A stretch of DNA of 64,000 nt, from contig CAJUDH010000018.1 in the NCBI GenBank assembly GCA_910584845.1, positions 3,094 to 67,093 on the forward strand, read 5' to 3'. Source of the stretch: an uncultured Lachnospiraceae bacterium (GTDB taxonomy: Bacteria > Bacillota > Clostridia > Lachnospirales > Lachnospiraceae). Made by a program: the position numbers and the translations under genes. Below the pieces are notes generated by a model, which was given only the letters and a program-made list of their open reading frames with translations, did no database searches and was not told where the DNA came from. Positions 63,000 through 64,000 of the stretch are shown here, piece by piece; the stretch's first letter is position 1; each line of letters opens with the position of its first letter.

Positions 63000-63846
63000 A
63001 AAATTTAAATTTGGAGTTGCGGTTCATGGGGCGGGGAAAGCTGACTATCGGTCTTTTCCCTCTCCTTCCTATGATGGATGCGAAATTCATCCATATGGAG
63101 CACGCCGCTTCGGAACTGCTTTTTCCATGGGCTTTAAATGTATCTACGTAATCACCCATGGCATGTGTTCAGCAGCTCGCAGAACTGACACCATGGAGTG
63201 AAAAACTTCAATCTATCAAAAATCGCATGTGAATTATAGTGAATTACCCCAACTCGCAAAGGGCTGGGGTAATTTTGTATCCTACCGCAGTATTGTTTCA
63301 TTATATATTCTATCTGTTCTACAAGTTTTGGCAGATAGTCCGTCACAAGATATTTTTCAAGATACGGAAACACATCCTGAAGGAACAGCAGATGCTAATC
63401 TTGTGTGTGTTAAAATGTTTTCTGTAATGCTGATAAGTGAAGCAATCACATTCTGCGGTCTTTTAGTAGCCGCTTAAAGCCATCAGGCAGACACTTCCAA
63501 AAGGATGGGAATATTCCGGGCTGGGGAAGCCTACAGGCAGGTTTTGAAACAGAAATCAATATGCAGATTATTGAAAAGATTGGGTAAATGCAGAATCAAA
63601 ACAGAAAACAGAACACCGGACTGAAAGCGGTAAGCTGCTGATGCGAAAGCACTGGTGGCTTATTTTTGGCGCGAGAAATCAGGAAAGTGGATACCATTCC
63701 TGCATGGACAGATACTTCACGAATGCCACGGCAAACCAGGGATTTATTTCTGGTTGTACTTAAGGGAGGTAGTGCCATTGGACTGGATGGAGAAGTGACA
63801 ATGCAGCAGACAATCATTGACAAATTATGAAAAGGAGATTTTGACT
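63000..63846. other. probable gene remnants between the hemerythrin gene and the SymE-like gene
   Basis: No complete gene. In one plus frame the last part (about 63660-63830) reads REIRKVDTIPAWTDTSRMPR and on to ...SAIGLDGEVTMQQTIIDKL and a stop, protein-like but with stops upstream and no start; not identified. Short frames at 63152-63373 (minus) and 63229-63477 (plus) are unconvincing. A mosaic of decayed pieces is the simplest reading. Confidence 0.45.
63242..63278 (+). terminator. hairpin with T-tract
   Basis: AATTACCCCA/TGGGGTAATT with a 13-base loop, then TTTGT on the plus strand, about 240 bases after the hemerythrin gene. Probably an intrinsic terminator. Confidence 0.68.
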
Positions 63847-64000
63847 ATGGCAAAGAACAGAAGCATTAAAGTTATCAGCCAAAGCGGCAGCAGCTATAAA
63901 GCAACACCGACATTAACACTGAAAGGTCAGTGGCTTAAGGTACTTGGTGTTGAAGGCCTAAGAGTGGTGCTGGATGGATTGCATTGTCGCATTGTAAACC
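63847..64000 (+). CDS. SymE-family toxin-like protein, cut by the window end
   Basis: The first 51 codons are visible: MAKNRSIKVISQSG, then TPTLTLKGQWLKVLGVEGLRVVLDG. The L-L-KGQWL-xx-LG core is that of SymE toxins (AbrB-like fold, type I toxin-antitoxin family), which in Clostridia often occur as small stand-alone genes. AAGGAG lies nine bases before the ATG. Whether an antisense RNA controls it, as for E. coli SymE, cannot be seen because the gene is incomplete. Confidence 0.72.
   Translation, partial: MAKNRSIKVISQSGSSYKATPTLTLKGQWLKVLGVEGLRVVLDGLHCRIVN

Noticed and set aside
63229..63477. 82-codon plus-strand frame
   Set aside because: Its start lies within a hairpin terminator, it has no ribosome binding site and no likeness to a known protein.

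Overview
The window looks like a chromosomal segment of a GC-rich Clostridia member, most likely Lachnospiraceae-like. The evidence is the Firmicutes order pyrH-frr-uppS-cdsA-dxr-rseP-ispG-polC, Gram-positive PolC, RecU, DapL, a short HisG with HisZ, an Lsa-like ABC-F protein and AGGAGG-type ribosome binding sites. Most genes are on the minus strand. I found no rRNA, CRISPR array, prophage or intact insertion sequence. There is one tRNA, Leu(CAA).

Layout. 1-8.4 kb holds nucleotide, translation, isoprenoid and membrane housekeeping genes, running into the start of polC. 8.4-14.6 kb has a nicotinamidase-like hydrolase with a phosphopantetheinyl transferase, a small membrane protein, and a 1,202-residue adenylation / carrier / condensation protein with a remnant adenylation subdomain at its end. 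14.7-18.3 kb carries the AmmeMemoRadiSam pair (radical SAM enzyme plus a MEMO-AMMECR1 fusion) and peptidase T. 18.3-26.8 kb is a histidine cluster (hisZ-G-D-x-B-A and a hisF-like/hisI/hisE fusion). It contains two unexpected genes, an isolated EF-Tu domain-2-like protein and a hemerythrin/CheX-like/receiver protein, and it lacks hisH and a normal hisF. 26.9-28.4 kb, divergent, encodes a PurF-like protein without its nucleophilic cysteine. 28.4-34.8 kb has vanZ-like, uraA, recU, clpA and clpS, then a divergent secreted DUF5722 glycosidase-like protein.

35-45.2 kb is a complete RND efflux locus (adaptor, pump, two TolC-like proteins) with a divergent two-component system, surprising for a cell presumed to have one membrane. 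Three TTGTGA repeats spaced exactly 11 bp lie between them and fit an OmpR-type operator. 45.2-50 kb has divergent metY and dapL, tRNA-Leu, and an ABC-F gene behind a leader with a three-codon ORF and an attenuator-like hairpin. 50-55.2 kb is a probable galactomannoside operon (GH36, GH130, phosphohexomutase). 55.6-57 kb is an M20 amidohydrolase. 57.2-61.2 kb is a large repeat protein that appears broken by a frameshift and a lost 5' end. From about 61.2 kb the base composition changes: a second hemerythrin/CheX-like/receiver gene, gene remnants and a SymE-like toxin gene cut by the window end.

Three reading frames are broken exactly at runs of 7-9 G. This could be slippage-based switching, pseudogenisation or homopolymer sequencing error; the sequence alone cannot decide. 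Start sites were chosen by ribosome binding sites and family alignment from memory; no database search was made.
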